Positions 8,322-14,719 of a stretch of DNA of 14,719 nt are shown here, piece after piece. The DNA is taken from NCBI GenBank assembly GCA_021372715.1, contig JAJFTX010000037.1:1-14719 (forward strand). The letters are read 5' to 3'. The position numbers were made by a program, and so were the translations under genes. A model generated the notes under the pieces. It was given only the letters and a program-made list of their open reading frames with translations. It did not search any database and was not told the DNA's origin. The first letter of the stretch is position 1. Every line of letters begins with the position of its first letter. The DNA comes from Methanobacterium sp. GTDB lineage: Archaea; Methanobacteriota; Methanobacteria; Methanobacteriales; Methanobacteriaceae.

Positions 8322-10505
8322 TCATTTAGATTTAGTTTCTAAAGCCAGAACTTCTCCAGCGAAAGCCTGTAAAACCTCTTTGGACAAGCCTTCTACGAAT
8401 TTCAGTGAACCTGCACACTCATGACCACCACCATCTACACCAGCTTCTGGGATTTCCTCCATCAATCTCAATATGATGGTGTTAAGATTAAAACCGAAGA
8501 TCTCATTAACCGCATCAGTAGCTCTGATAACTCCAAAATCAGGACCATAAGCCAGTGTAATGATGGGTTCTTCCTCACCATATTTCTGCACCATCTGGTC
8601 ATGCACATAGCCGCAGGTTTTCCCGGGAGCAGGGAAGGTGAATTTATGAGCGAATTTCTCCACATCTAATACGTTGAAAATGATGTTATTAGCCAGTTTT
8701 TGGGTTTTAAGATTGGGTAGTGCTGCTTTTAGTTGCCATTCCACTCTTCTCTGGGATTCATTATATAGGGTATCGACCAGTTTCTGATGTTTCTCACGAT
8801 TGCCCAGACCCAATATTGTATCGATAATTCCTCTTCCATTCATAAATCGCAAGTAAAATGCTTCAAAATCTATACAACTGGCTATCTTATCCAGATCATG
8901 AGCATCGTATCCTTTATCCGCCGCCATCTGAATATACTTATTAGCTTCTGGTGAACGGGCATGGTCACCTACAGCTGCAATACCTGGCAGATGCAATAGT
9001 CTGTCTTTAATCTCTGGATTTATCATCTTGGCCAGTTCCACAGCCAGTGCCCCTGCGGTTATATTAGAATCACCACCAACTAGATAGGGATTGACATGCA
9101 CATCCACATATTCATCTACCGCTACTTTACCCTCCTTGACTTCACCAGGGTAGTGATGATCCACCACTACGACTTCAATATCATATATTTTAACCTTCAT
9201 CAGTGCTAGAATATCCTCTTCAGTGGAGCCGTTATCCATAAGCACGAGTAGGGGTAATTTCTGTCCATGTCTTTCCAGATCCTCCAGTGCAAATGATAAA
9301 TCCTTCACTACATCTTCCAATTCATAAAATGGTGCTTTACTAGGGGCTCTTTTGAAAAAATGCCATTCTGCATCGCTGCTATTATTGATCTCTTTTAGGA
9401 GTGGGATCACCGCTTTTTCAATGGCAACTCCAGCACAGATACCATCGGCATCGGCATGATGCCTCACCAAAATGGATCTACCATCTAAAATAGCTCTTCT
9501 TATGGCTTTCGCAGCTTTTCGCATTGGTTCCTGCAGATCCATCAGTACTTCACTTTCGATGAGTAGTTCAGTATTCTCTGGTTCTGCTTTCTGGTCGAGT
9601 GCTTCATCTATTCTTTTCCTTGCTTCCTGCGATTCTGGTCCGTGTAATCTATCTATAGACTCTGATTCTATCTGTATTTTACCACTGTGCAGAGATACTT
9701 CACCAACGATCTCTACGATGTTTCCAATATTCAGATGGGGGTAAACCCGGATACCTGGTTGGTCGAATGCCGCTGCCCAGGTGGTGCCTGTTTCATCAGA
9801 TATGGTGAATATGGTAGGTCCGCTGGTCTGTTGTATTTGTATGATCTCACCTATCAGTAGTACTGATTTACCCATGGAGTTAGTGGTTATGTCACCTATT
9901 CTGGTACGTGCAATGTTCCTTTTGAGTTTTACCAGCTGATAACCATCTTTAACTTTGCTGGGGGAAATTTCAACTTCTCCTCTTCTCTGTTTAATAGCGT
10001 TTACCTTAACGATGATCTCATCACCTTTACTGTAGGATGGTGAGTTCATTCTAAGCAAACCAAAGAGGTTCTTGCTTAAACTTACAAAAACACCGTAATT
10101 TTCCACTCGACTGATTGTTCCTTTATAATTTGCACCGAGCTCTAAATCTTCTACTTCACAGTTTGCAGGTAGTAAGTAAACTTGAGACTTAGTATCTTCC
10201 TTACATTCAGAGCAATAATCCCCTGAATCTATGGTTTTTCCACATTTTTTACAGGTGTTTATCTCACCCTTTCCATCACATGCCGGACATTTCTCCCGCA
10301 CTTCAATCTCACCTTTTCCTTTGCAGATGCTGCAAGGGACTTCCTGTTCCTCATCAAGCTCGAATCTTTCTCTAGCCTGACTGGAAACTCCCTTTATGTG
10401 TTCTTTTAAATTTAATTGGCTTTTAACTCCAGTTCCATGGCAGCTTTCGCAGATCTTGTAGCTGATCACCTGGTAACCTTTGCCTTTACATTCTGTACAA
10501 TTCAA
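8322..10505 (-). CDS. Archaeal RecJ-like DHH phosphoesterase with DnaJ-type zinc fingers, S1 and OB domains (COG1107)
   Basis: A 727-residue putative single-strand nuclease. In order: CxxCxGxG zinc knuckles (C3/C6, C19/C22, C58/C61, C73/C76, with CKKC and CSEC following); an S1 RNA-binding domain about 120-185 (GANYKGTISRVENYGVFVSL); an OB-fold about 210-290 (SVLLIGEIIQIQQTSGPTIFTISDETG); a DHH phosphoesterase domain from about 335 with HADADGICAG and VVVVDHHYPG; and a DHHA1 tail ending in GGGHECAGS. The DHH motifs bind manganese and hydrolyse phosphodiesters; the N-terminal half should bind nucleic acid. The start is TTG (plus 10503-10505), fixed by the SD GGGTGAA (plus 10511-10517). It is divergent from the small ORF at 10646. 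Role in vivo (DNA repair, replication or RNA turnover) is inferred only from relatives. Confidence 0.93.
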   Translation of the reverse strand: MNCTECKGKGYQVISYKICESCHGTGVKSQLNLKEHIKGVSSQARERFELDEEQEVPCSICKGKGEIEVREKCPACDGKGEINTCKKCGKTIDSGDYCSECKEDTKSQVYLLPANCEVEDLELGANYKGTISRVENYGVFVSLSKNLFGLLRMNSPSYSKGDEIIVKVNAIKQRRGEVEISPSKVKDGYQLVKLKRNIARTRIGDITTNSMGKSVLLIGEIIQIQQTSGPTIFTISDETGTTWAAAFDQPGIRVYPHLNIGNIVEIVGEVSLHSGKIQIESESIDRLHGPESQEARKRIDEALDQKAEPENTELLIESEVLMDLQEPMRKAAKAIRRAILDGRSILVRHHADADGICAGVAIEKAVIPLLKEINNSSDAEWHFFKRAPSKAPFYELEDVVKDLSFALEDLERHGQKLPLLVLMDNGSTEEDILALMKVKIYDIEVVVVDHHYPGEVKEGKVAVDEYVDVHVNPYLVGGDSNITAGALAVELAKMINPEIKDRLLHLPGIAAVGDHARSPEANKYIQMAADKGYDAHDLDKIASCIDFEAFYLRFMNGRGIIDTILGLGNREKHQKLVDTLYNESQRRVEWQLKAALPNLKTQKLANNIIFNVLDVEKFAHKFTFPAPGKTCGYVHDQMVQKYGEEEPIITLAYGPDFGVIRATDAVNEIFGFNLNTIILRLMEEIPEAGVDGGGHECAGSLKFVEGLSKEVLQAFAGEVLALETKSK

Positions 10506-10510
10506 TAAAA

Positions 10511-10559
10511 TTCACCCTTGTAAATAATTTCATTCTTTTCAAATCCGATTATAATTAAA
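10511..10559 (-). promoter_or_regulatory. Promoter-like TATA and SD of the RecJ-like gene
   Basis: On the minus strand 'tttaattataatc' (plus 10547-10559) would start transcription near 10527. The SD GGGTGAA (plus 10511-10517) lies 5-6 nt from the TTG start and supports this unusual initiator. Confidence 0.5.
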
Positions 10560-10645
10560 CATGAATATTAGTGAGGATAAACTTTACTCATTCTTATAGA
10601 TGAGGGATTTTACAAGTAATAAAAAGAGATGACGGGGGATTTGTA

Positions 10646-10912
10646 TTGGGTATGGAATGGGATGAACTTAAAAAAAAATATGATAAACTATTGGAAGAAG
10701 GTGAAATAGTACCACTATGGAAGCTAAGGAAATATCAGGGCATATTTACGGATAAGGCTGTTAAGCTGGACCCTGATGGAAAGATGGGATCTATAGATAG
10801 TTTTAGTGAAGGTGATAAAGTTCTGGTAATTCACTGGGAAGACTATGTAAAATGGTACTTAGGTATGCACCATGTTATGGACATTGTTAGGGAAGATAGG
10901 AAGAGGGAGTAA
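10646..10912 (+). CDS. Small conserved-looking hypothetical protein
   Basis: An 88-residue, soluble, charged protein; I do not recognise the family. It opens with an amphipathic Lys/Glu-rich helix (WDELKKKYDKLLEEGE), has a basic/aromatic middle (PLWKLRKYQGIFTDKAVKLDP), a 'SFSEGDKVLVIHWEDYVKWYLG' segment that looks like beta strands followed by a helix, and ends in DIVREDRKRE. There is no Cys, signal or membrane segment. The SD 'gggggat' (10634-10640) is 5 nt from a TTG at 10646 and 11 nt from an in-frame ATG at 10652; spacing favours TTG. It shares a divergent intergenic region with the RecJ-like gene, so the two may be co-regulated. Confidence 0.6.
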   Translation: MGMEWDELKKKYDKLLEEGEIVPLWKLRKYQGIFTDKAVKLDPDGKMGSIDSFSEGDKVLVIHWEDYVKWYLGMHHVMDIVREDRKRE

Positions 10913-10961
10913 GGAATTAAGCATGTGAAAAAATTTGGAGAAAAAATCATATTTCTATTGG

Positions 10962-11450
10962 TTATTTGAATTTGTTAGGGTTTTGTTTCACTATTTCTTC
11001 CCTGTTCTTTTTGTATTGAATAGCTTTGTCCATGAAATCATTGGCTAGGCTGAGATGTTCGTTGGCACTGGATGTTTCATTGTTCTCTAAAAGAGTTATG
11101 GCTGTTTTTAATTCTGATGTGGCATTTAATTTGGCCTGTACCTCGAATAGGGCATTCTGTATGTAATCTATATAAATACCATCATTCGCATTTTTAGCTG
11201 AGTTTAAAGCTGTTTGGGCTGATGTTTGAGCTGATGTATATTCAGTATTGGCATTGTTCGCATCTGTAAGTGCCTGATTAAGACTTAATTTATTGGTATT
11301 GGTGGCTGATTGATTGTAATATTCATCTCCCTTTTTAAGATGATTGTTTATGGATATGGTCATATCATTGATGCTACTTACATCTGATTGGATGCATCCG
11401 GATAAGAACACGATGGCTAATACCACAGCTATAATAATAACTCTATTCAT
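10962..11450 (-). CDS. Small helical lipoprotein of unknown function
   Basis: A 162-residue product with a lipoprotein signal: MNRVIIIAVVLAIVFLSGC, with the lipobox Cys at 19. The mature part is rich in Ala, Asn, Thr and Ser, with several heptad-like helices (ALTDANNANTEYTSAQTSAQTALNSAKNAN and similar), so a helical bundle or coiled coil on the outer face of the membrane is likely. No catalytic motif is seen. The start has no clear SD; 'gttgat' is the nearest match. The gene is convergent with the small ORF ending at 10912, and its upstream region carries a tandem 62-bp repeat. The function is unknown. Confidence 0.7.
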   Translation of the reverse strand: MNRVIIIAVVLAIVFLSGCIQSDVSSINDMTISINNHLKKGDEYYNQSATNTNKLSLNQALTDANNANTEYTSAQTSAQTALNSAKNANDGIYIDYIQNALFEVQAKLNATSELKTAITLLENNETSSANEHLSLANDFMDKAIQYKKNREEIVKQNPNKFK

Positions 11451-11466
11451 TTTTTATCAACTTTTG

Positions 11467-11589
11467 ATGGTAAATCCCTTTTTTTAATCAATGAATATAT
11501 TAAAGATTTGATCTGATAAATAAATTTAATGGTAATCCCTTTTTTTAATCAATGAATATGTTCAAAGATTTTATCAGATAAAATAAATT
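11467..11589. repeat. Tandem direct repeat, two copies of about 60 bp, upstream of the lipoprotein gene
   Basis: Copy 1 (11467-11526) and copy 2 (11529-11589) share 'atggtaa', 'tccctttttttaatcaatg', 'aatat', 'aaagatt', 'gata' and 'ataaatt' in the same order, with a few substitutions and one-base indels. On the minus strand copy 1 contains a TATA-like 'ctttaatatattc' (plus 11495-11507) properly placed for the lipoprotein gene. Copy 2 carries a decayed version ('ctttgaacatattc'). This looks like a duplicated promoter or operator region. Confidence 0.75.
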
Positions 11590-11627
11590 ATTTTATCAAC
11601 TTAATAAATTATTCTTTTGATTTTATT

Positions 11628-11662
11628 AAAAAAAATAGTATGGTTAGGATCTGATCTTAACC
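11628..11662 (-). terminator. Hairpin plus T8 terminator of the rubrerythrin/superoxide reductase operon
   Basis: The arms 'ggttaggatc' (11642-11651) and 'gatcttaacc' (11653-11662) are inverted repeats with one mismatch. On the minus strand the stem is followed 6 nt later by T8 (plus 11628-11635). It lies just after the stop at 11688 and resembles a bacterial intrinsic terminator, unusual in archaea. Confidence 0.55.
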
Positions 11663-11687
11663 AGGATATTAGTATGTTAATATATTT

Positions 11688-12071
11688 CTAAGATCTCCAT
11701 AGACCGTGAATACTACAATATTCTCTTATTTGTATTTGGTTTATATCTTTTTTATTAAGTTTGAATTCTGCTTCTGGTTTATCCCCTGGTTTCAAGAGCT
11801 TTCGATAAATCTTTCCATCAGCTAGGATCTCCACCATTTCAATACAATGATTTTCTTCCATAGGATGGGGTATCGAGCCTATTTTTACTTTAACACACTC
11901 ATTGGTTTCTTCCATAACTGGTAAATGTTTCTCTGTTCCTACTCCTTCTTCTTTTTCTTTTAAAAGTTCCATGGGATTTTTACAACATTCAAGTATTCCA
12001 TTACTATTATGTAAGATTTCCACTATGTTGCCACAGATGTTACAACGGTATATTTCTTGTTTTTCTGTCAT
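11688..12071 (-). CDS. dfx: Desulfoferrodoxin / superoxide reductase (EC 1.15.1.2)
   Basis: Reduces superoxide to hydrogen peroxide without making oxygen, which suits an anaerobe. The ATG (plus 12069-12071) follows an SD-like 'taggt'; a longer open frame to 12200 runs into rubrerythrin and is not real. The 127-residue product has an N-terminal desulforedoxin domain with C10, C13, C29 and C30 (YRCNICGN, ECCKNPM), the rubredoxin-like iron centre I. The catalytic centre II has EKH (Glu47, Lys48, His49), HPMEENH (His69, His75) and CSIH (Cys119, His122), the complete His4Cys site. It lies 34 nt after rubrerythrin on the same strand, so the peroxide it makes can be removed by its partner. Cytoplasmic. 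Confidence 0.95.
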   Translation of the reverse strand: MTEKQEIYRCNICGNIVEILHNSNGILECCKNPMELLKEKEEGVGTEKHLPVMEETNECVKVKIGSIPHPMEENHCIEMVEILADGKIYRKLLKPGDKPEAEFKLNKKDINQIQIREYCSIHGLWRS

Positions 12072-12105
12072 GTAATACCTACTTGAATTTTTGTTAAAAA
12101 AAAGA

Positions 12106-12690
12106 TTAATACTCCTCACAGAGTATGTAGAAATACTTAGTTGGATGGTCACAGGCCGGGCATTTTTCTGGTGGTTCTGTGCCTTTTGAGGTGTATCCAC
12201 ATTTTGTACATGTCCATCGTACTGGTTCTTCCTTTTTGAACATGGTTCCTGCTTCCACTTGATTCAGGAGTTTTGTGTATCTTATTTCATGATGTTCTTC
12301 TGCTTTGGCTATGGAGCGGAGACGTTTAGCAATATCTGCTAAGCCTTCTTTATCGGCTATTTCTGCAAATTCAGGATACATCTCAGTGTGTTCATAATTT
12401 TCTCCAGCTATAGCTGCCTTTAAATTGTCTGTAGTATCCCCCATGATTAAAGGCGCTGCTGCATCTACAGAAATTTCATCAACATCTTCACCCATTTTAA
12501 CCTTAAGTTCCTGTATCATTCTGAAAAGCCATTTAGCATGCTGCCTTTCTTGTTCGGCTGTTTCTAGAAATATTTCAGCCATTTTAGGATATCCATCATT
12601 TTTTGCCTGTTTAGAATAAAAACTATACCTATTTCTAGCCTGACTTTCTCCTATAAAAGCTTTTGTAAGGTTTTCTAAAGTTTTCTGCAT
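12106..12690 (-). CDS. rbr: Rubrerythrin
   Basis: A peroxidase that reduces hydrogen peroxide to water with electrons from rubredoxin-type donors. The 194-residue product has the four-helix di-iron ferritin-like domain with ligands Glu15 (IGESQARNRY), the E48-x2-H51 pair (EQERQH), GENYEHTEMYPEFAE and KAEEHHEIRY. A C-terminal rubredoxin domain follows, with C161, C164, C177 and C180 (CTKCGY, CPACDHP). The length is normal for the family. A Cys at 191 near the C-terminus is additional. The start is preceded by 'ggtgtt', a fair SD. It is the first gene of a probable operon with the superoxide reductase, a pairing common in anaerobes exposed to oxygen. Confidence 0.96.
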   Translation of the reverse strand: MQKTLENLTKAFIGESQARNRYSFYSKQAKNDGYPKMAEIFLETAEQERQHAKWLFRMIQELKVKMGEDVDEISVDAAAPLIMGDTTDNLKAAIAGENYEHTEMYPEFAEIADKEGLADIAKRLRSIAKAEEHHEIRYTKLLNQVEAGTMFKKEEPVRWTCTKCGYTSKGTEPPEKCPACDHPTKYFYILCEEY

Positions 12691-12996
12691 ATTAACACCA
12701 TTTTATTATTTAAAATTTGAGTTATTAATATTTGTTTATATTATTTTTTATAATTTTCTCAGATGAATTAAAAATATTTTAATGTCAATAAAACATAACC
12801 CTATATAAATTTAAATGAAATAACTTCCATAGTTTCGTGAAACAGGCCCAATGGCTACTTCATTTCTACAAAAATTGAAAAAAATATCCTCATTCTATTA
12901 AAAGATAATGATTAAAAACTTTTATATATTATGCGTACCATATTATCTATCAATATTAATAAAAAAATTTATTTTTTAAATTAGGAGGAGATAATT
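12691..12996. other. Divergent regulatory region between rubrerythrin and the secreted BPL_N/PMBR gene
   Basis: Very AT-rich, about 300 bp, with no real ORF. It holds an AT-rich TATA-like stretch close to rbr (plus about 12733-12745), a TATA-like 'ctatataaat' (12801-12810) that could serve either strand, a small hairpin gtttc-gt-gaaac (12832-12843), and a TATA box at 12921-12928 with an SD at 12983-12988 for the plus-strand gene. A 16-codon ORF at 12851 has no support. Confidence 0.5.
12921..12988 (+). promoter_or_regulatory. Promoter (TATA) and Shine-Dalgarno of the secreted BPL_N/PMBR gene
   Basis: 'tttatata' at 12921-12928 is a canonical archaeal TATA box, putting the start near 12950. 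AGGAGG at 12983-12988 is a full-strength SD. It lies 8 nt before an ATT codon in the correct frame and about 38 nt before the first canonical start (GTG 13027), which is too far. Confidence 0.65.
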
Positions 12997-14719
12997 ATTA
13001 AAACAAATGTAAAAATAATATTTTCAGTGTTGATATTCTTAAGTTTATTTATAACCTTAGATACAGGATTTGCAGCTACTGATAATTCTTCAAGTAGCAT
13101 AATAACCAATTACGAAGGAAACAACCAGTCCACCACTGAAAATTCTATTAATTATGCTGCCGGTTCTACAAATTCAGTTATAACCGTGAAAGTGTTAATT
13201 TACAATGGAAATTATGCAGCTTCCAGTTGTGTTAACGGTATTAAAACCTCATTAGATTCAGCTAATACTAATAATCTTGTTCCAGGATATTATTTCAGTT
13301 ATGCCACATCCACAGTCATCAACTCATCAACACTATCTGGTTACGACGTGTTGGCCATGCCCGGCGGAAGCGGAGGATACTACTACCTCAACAGCAGTAA
13401 CATCAGCGGCAGTGCCATTAAAAGCTTCGTTTCTAATGGCGGAGGTTACCTGGGAATCTGTGCTGGTGCATATTCAGCAGCTTATTATACCCAGGATTAT
13501 TACAATGGTTGGGGATTAGCACCTAATGTTACCTGTACTCATCCCAATCATGAAGGTGATTTAACCGTACAAATCACCTCAACAGGTGAGGATGTTTTAG
13601 GAATCAATGGTATTGTGACCCTGGCCCATTACAACGGCCCGGCCATGTACGCAAGTGGAAATGCCATAGTATTTGCCACCTACGCCGATAACATTATCAA
13701 ATCAAATGGAATGGCAGCTATAGTGGGTGATTTTTATGGACAGGGAAGAGTTGTTCTCAGCGGCCCCCATCCTGAACTGGATCCTCAAGTTCCAATTATC
13801 ATCGCCAACCTAATTGTATGGGCAGCTAACTATTCAGGAACACCTGTTGACACTTCCAGCCTAGCATCAATAGCCCAGATTGGTAGTGCTGCGGCCAGCG
13901 TTAAATCTCAGTATGAGGCTAATAAGGTTTTACCTAGCAGTATAACGGTTAATGGTAATCAGCTTACCATGGCCCAGTTCGCCTATCTCTTAGCCAGCGC
14001 TACTGTTAATCTTAACAGTGGATCTACAGCACCAATAACCATTGAAAATGTAGATGCAGCTCTTAGTCCTTCGGGTTCTATTAAGTCTGGTAGTGTTTAT
14101 AAGTCTGAGTTTGTTTCTATGGCGCAGAGTTTGTTGTCTTATGTTTCGGTTAATGGTAAGGCTCCGAATTATTTGACGAGTTCTCTGGGAAACATGGACT
14201 TCACTAATTTAGTATACATGTACAGTAAAATATTGAATTATTATCAAAGTTATAGTAGGTTGCCTAATTATGTTTCTATGACAGCTTCCTCTTCTGGAAC
14301 TACACCTACACCTACACCCACTACCACAGTTACTATGTCTCAGGTGGGTTCTGCTGCAGCTACAGTGAAAAGTTACTTTGAAACCAATAAGACCTTACCA
14401 GGCTCGGTTACTATCGCCAGTCAGAGTGTGTCCATGCCTTCCTTATTGAATCTATTAACCATAGCCACTATACAGGCTAACACCGGTTCCACATCAGCTA
14501 TAACCTTAAAAACAGTTAACACAGCTACCAGTCCTTCAGGAACCATCAAATCCGGTAACATCATGAAAACAGAGTTCATAACCCTAGCACAAACCATTAC
14601 ATCATACATAACAACCAACAACAAAGCACCAGACTATGTAACCTGCTCCCTAGGAAACCTAAGCTTCCAAAACGCATTATACATGTACAGCAAAATAATG
14701 AACTTATACAAAACCAACA
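12997..14719 (+). CDS. Secreted BPL_N-domain (class I glutamine-amidotransferase-like) protein with pseudomurein-binding repeats (3' partial)
   Basis: The frame runs from TAG at 12982 to the window edge without a stop; at least 574 residues. Counting ATT 12997 as residue 1, the first 26-27 residues are a signal peptide (KTNVKIIFSVLIFLSLF, cleavage near GFA-A). Residues about 60-265 resemble BPL_N / class I glutamine amidotransferase: MPGGSGGYY, nucleophile elbow GICAGAY with Cys155, and SGPHPE with His258 and Glu260. Two 125-residue units follow (13870-14244 and 14335-14709), each with the pseudomurein-binding pattern '(A)xSVKxxxExNKxLPxxVTVxGxxxxMxqFxYLL' and a second 'KAPxYxTxSLG...YMYSKI' half, joined by a Pro/Thr linker (TPTPTP). 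The protein should attach to the pseudomurein wall and act on an unknown substrate. The start is unusual: SD AGGAGG supports ATT; GTG 13027 would lose the n-region of the signal. Confidence 0.82.
   Translation, partial: MKTNVKIIFSVLIFLSLFITLDTGFAATDNSSSSIITNYEGNNQSTTENSINYAAGSTNSVITVKVLIYNGNYAASSCVNGIKTSLDSANTNNLVPGYYFSYATSTVINSSTLSGYDVLAMPGGSGGYYYLNSSNISGSAIKSFVSNGGGYLGICAGAYSAAYYTQDYYNGWGLAPNVTCTHPNHEGDLTVQITSTGEDVLGINGIVTLAHYNGPAMYASGNAIVFATYADNIIKSNGMAAIVGDFYGQGRVVLSGPHPELDPQVPIIIANLIVWAANYSGTPVDTSSLASIAQIGSAAASVKSQYEANKVLPSSITVNGNQLTMAQFAYLLASATVNLNSGSTAPITIENVDAALSPSGSIKSGSVYKSEFVSMAQSLLSYVSVNGKAPNYLTSSLGNMDFTNLVYMYSKILNYYQSYSRLPNYVSMTASSSGTTPTPTPTTTVTMSQVGSAAATVKSYFETNKTLPGSVTIASQSVSMPSLLNLLTIATIQANTGSTSAITLKTVNTATSPSGTIKSGNIMKTEFITLAQTITSYITTNNKAPDYVTCSLGNLSFQNALYMYSKIMNLYKTN
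13870..14244 (+). repeat. PMBR-type repeat unit 1
   Basis: A 375-bp, 125-residue unit beginning IAQIGSAAASVK and ending YMYSKILNYY. It contains two pseudomurein-binding-like halves. It matches the unit at 14335 in protein with no length change over its span, but about 14090-14185 uses codons ending in T or G (ttg, tct, tcg, gcg, ccg, acg). Confidence 0.7.
14335..14709 (+). repeat. PMBR-type repeat unit 2
   Basis: The second 375-bp unit, from MSQVGSAAATVK to YMYSKIMNLY. Its protein parallels unit 1 position by position (SPSGTIKSGN, KAPDYVT, SLGNLSFQNALYMYSKI), but its second half uses codons ending in A or C. The gene continues beyond the window, so more units may follow. Confidence 0.7.

Noticed and set aside
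8421..8669. Plus-strand ORF opposite the RecJ-like gene
   Set aside because: It lies antisense within a strongly supported coding region, with no SD or recognisable motif.
11688..12200. A 170-residue reading of the superoxide reductase starting at 12200
   Set aside because: The first 43 residues overlap rubrerythrin in another frame and match no family; the ATG at 12071 has an SD and begins at the desulforedoxin domain.
12832..12843. Small hairpin gtttc-gt-gaaac as an operator
   Set aside because: A 5-bp stem with a 2-base loop can arise by chance; there is no second copy near either promoter.
12851..12901. 16-codon ORF (MATSFLQKLKK...) in the rbr/BPL_N intergenic region
   Set aside because: Too short, with no SD and no upstream TATA box at good spacing beyond a generic AT-rich stretch.
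13277..13519. 80-codon ORF in another frame within the BPL_N gene
   Set aside because: It is a shadow of the long open frame that carries the signal peptide and GICAGAY; no SD and unlikely composition.

Overview
The window comes from an AT-rich archaeal chromosome, almost certainly a pseudomurein-walled methanogen of the order Methanobacteriales (Methanobacterium-like). The evidence is an archaeal histone, an archaeal-type valyl-tRNA synthetase, the archaeal DnaJ-zinc-finger/S1/OB/DHH RecJ-like protein, TATA-box promoters with Shine-Dalgarno (SD) leaders, T-tract terminators, pseudomurein-binding-type repeats and Ig-like adhesin domains. No rRNA, tRNA, CRISPR array, transposase or phage gene was seen.

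Layout. 1-877 is the 3' end of a large Ig-like-repeat surface adhesin. It has a C-terminal MPSTG-hydrophobic-basic anchor and appears broken by a one-base deletion near 354. 1090-1782 is a lipoprotein resembling DUF2927, with an HExxQ motif. 1848-7060 is a plus-strand housekeeping run: valS, aroA, a small COG2229-like GTPase (its start overlaps the aroA stop) and endonuclease III (nth). 7218-7805 is a degenerate nucleotidyltransferase-like gene preceded by a duplicated TATA-like element. On the minus strand follow an archaeal histone with a shortened C-terminus (7891-8088) and the 727-residue RecJ-like protein (8322-10505). That gene diverges from a small conserved-looking ORF (10646-10912). 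A small lipoprotein (10962-11450, minus) lies downstream of a roughly 62-bp tandem repeat. A probable oxidative-defence operon, rubrerythrin then desulfoferrodoxin/superoxide reductase (12690 to 11688, minus), ends in a hairpin plus T-tract. From about 12997 to the right edge runs a secreted protein, open at its 3' end. It joins a glutamine-amidotransferase-like BPL_N domain to two 375-bp repeat units of pseudomurein-binding type, and it seems to start at an ATT codon.

How the genes fit together. The centre is core metabolism and information processing: tRNA charging, shikimate pathway, DNA repair, chromatin and a nuclease. The rubrerythrin/superoxide reductase pair suits a strict anaerobe that meets oxygen. 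The two ends are cell-surface genes, where the structural oddities concentrate (frameshift, codon mosaic, ATT start).

Most notable observations: (1) the secreted BPL_N plus wall-binding protein with an intact Cys/His/Glu triad and a probable ATT start; (2) endonuclease III with His in place of the second [4Fe-4S] cysteine; (3) a histone whose normal C-terminal Ala-Val-Lys lies in the next frame, one base away; (4) the frameshifted adhesin; (5) a tandemly duplicated promoter-like region upstream of a lipoprotein gene; (6) a codon-usage mosaic between the two wall-binding repeat units.
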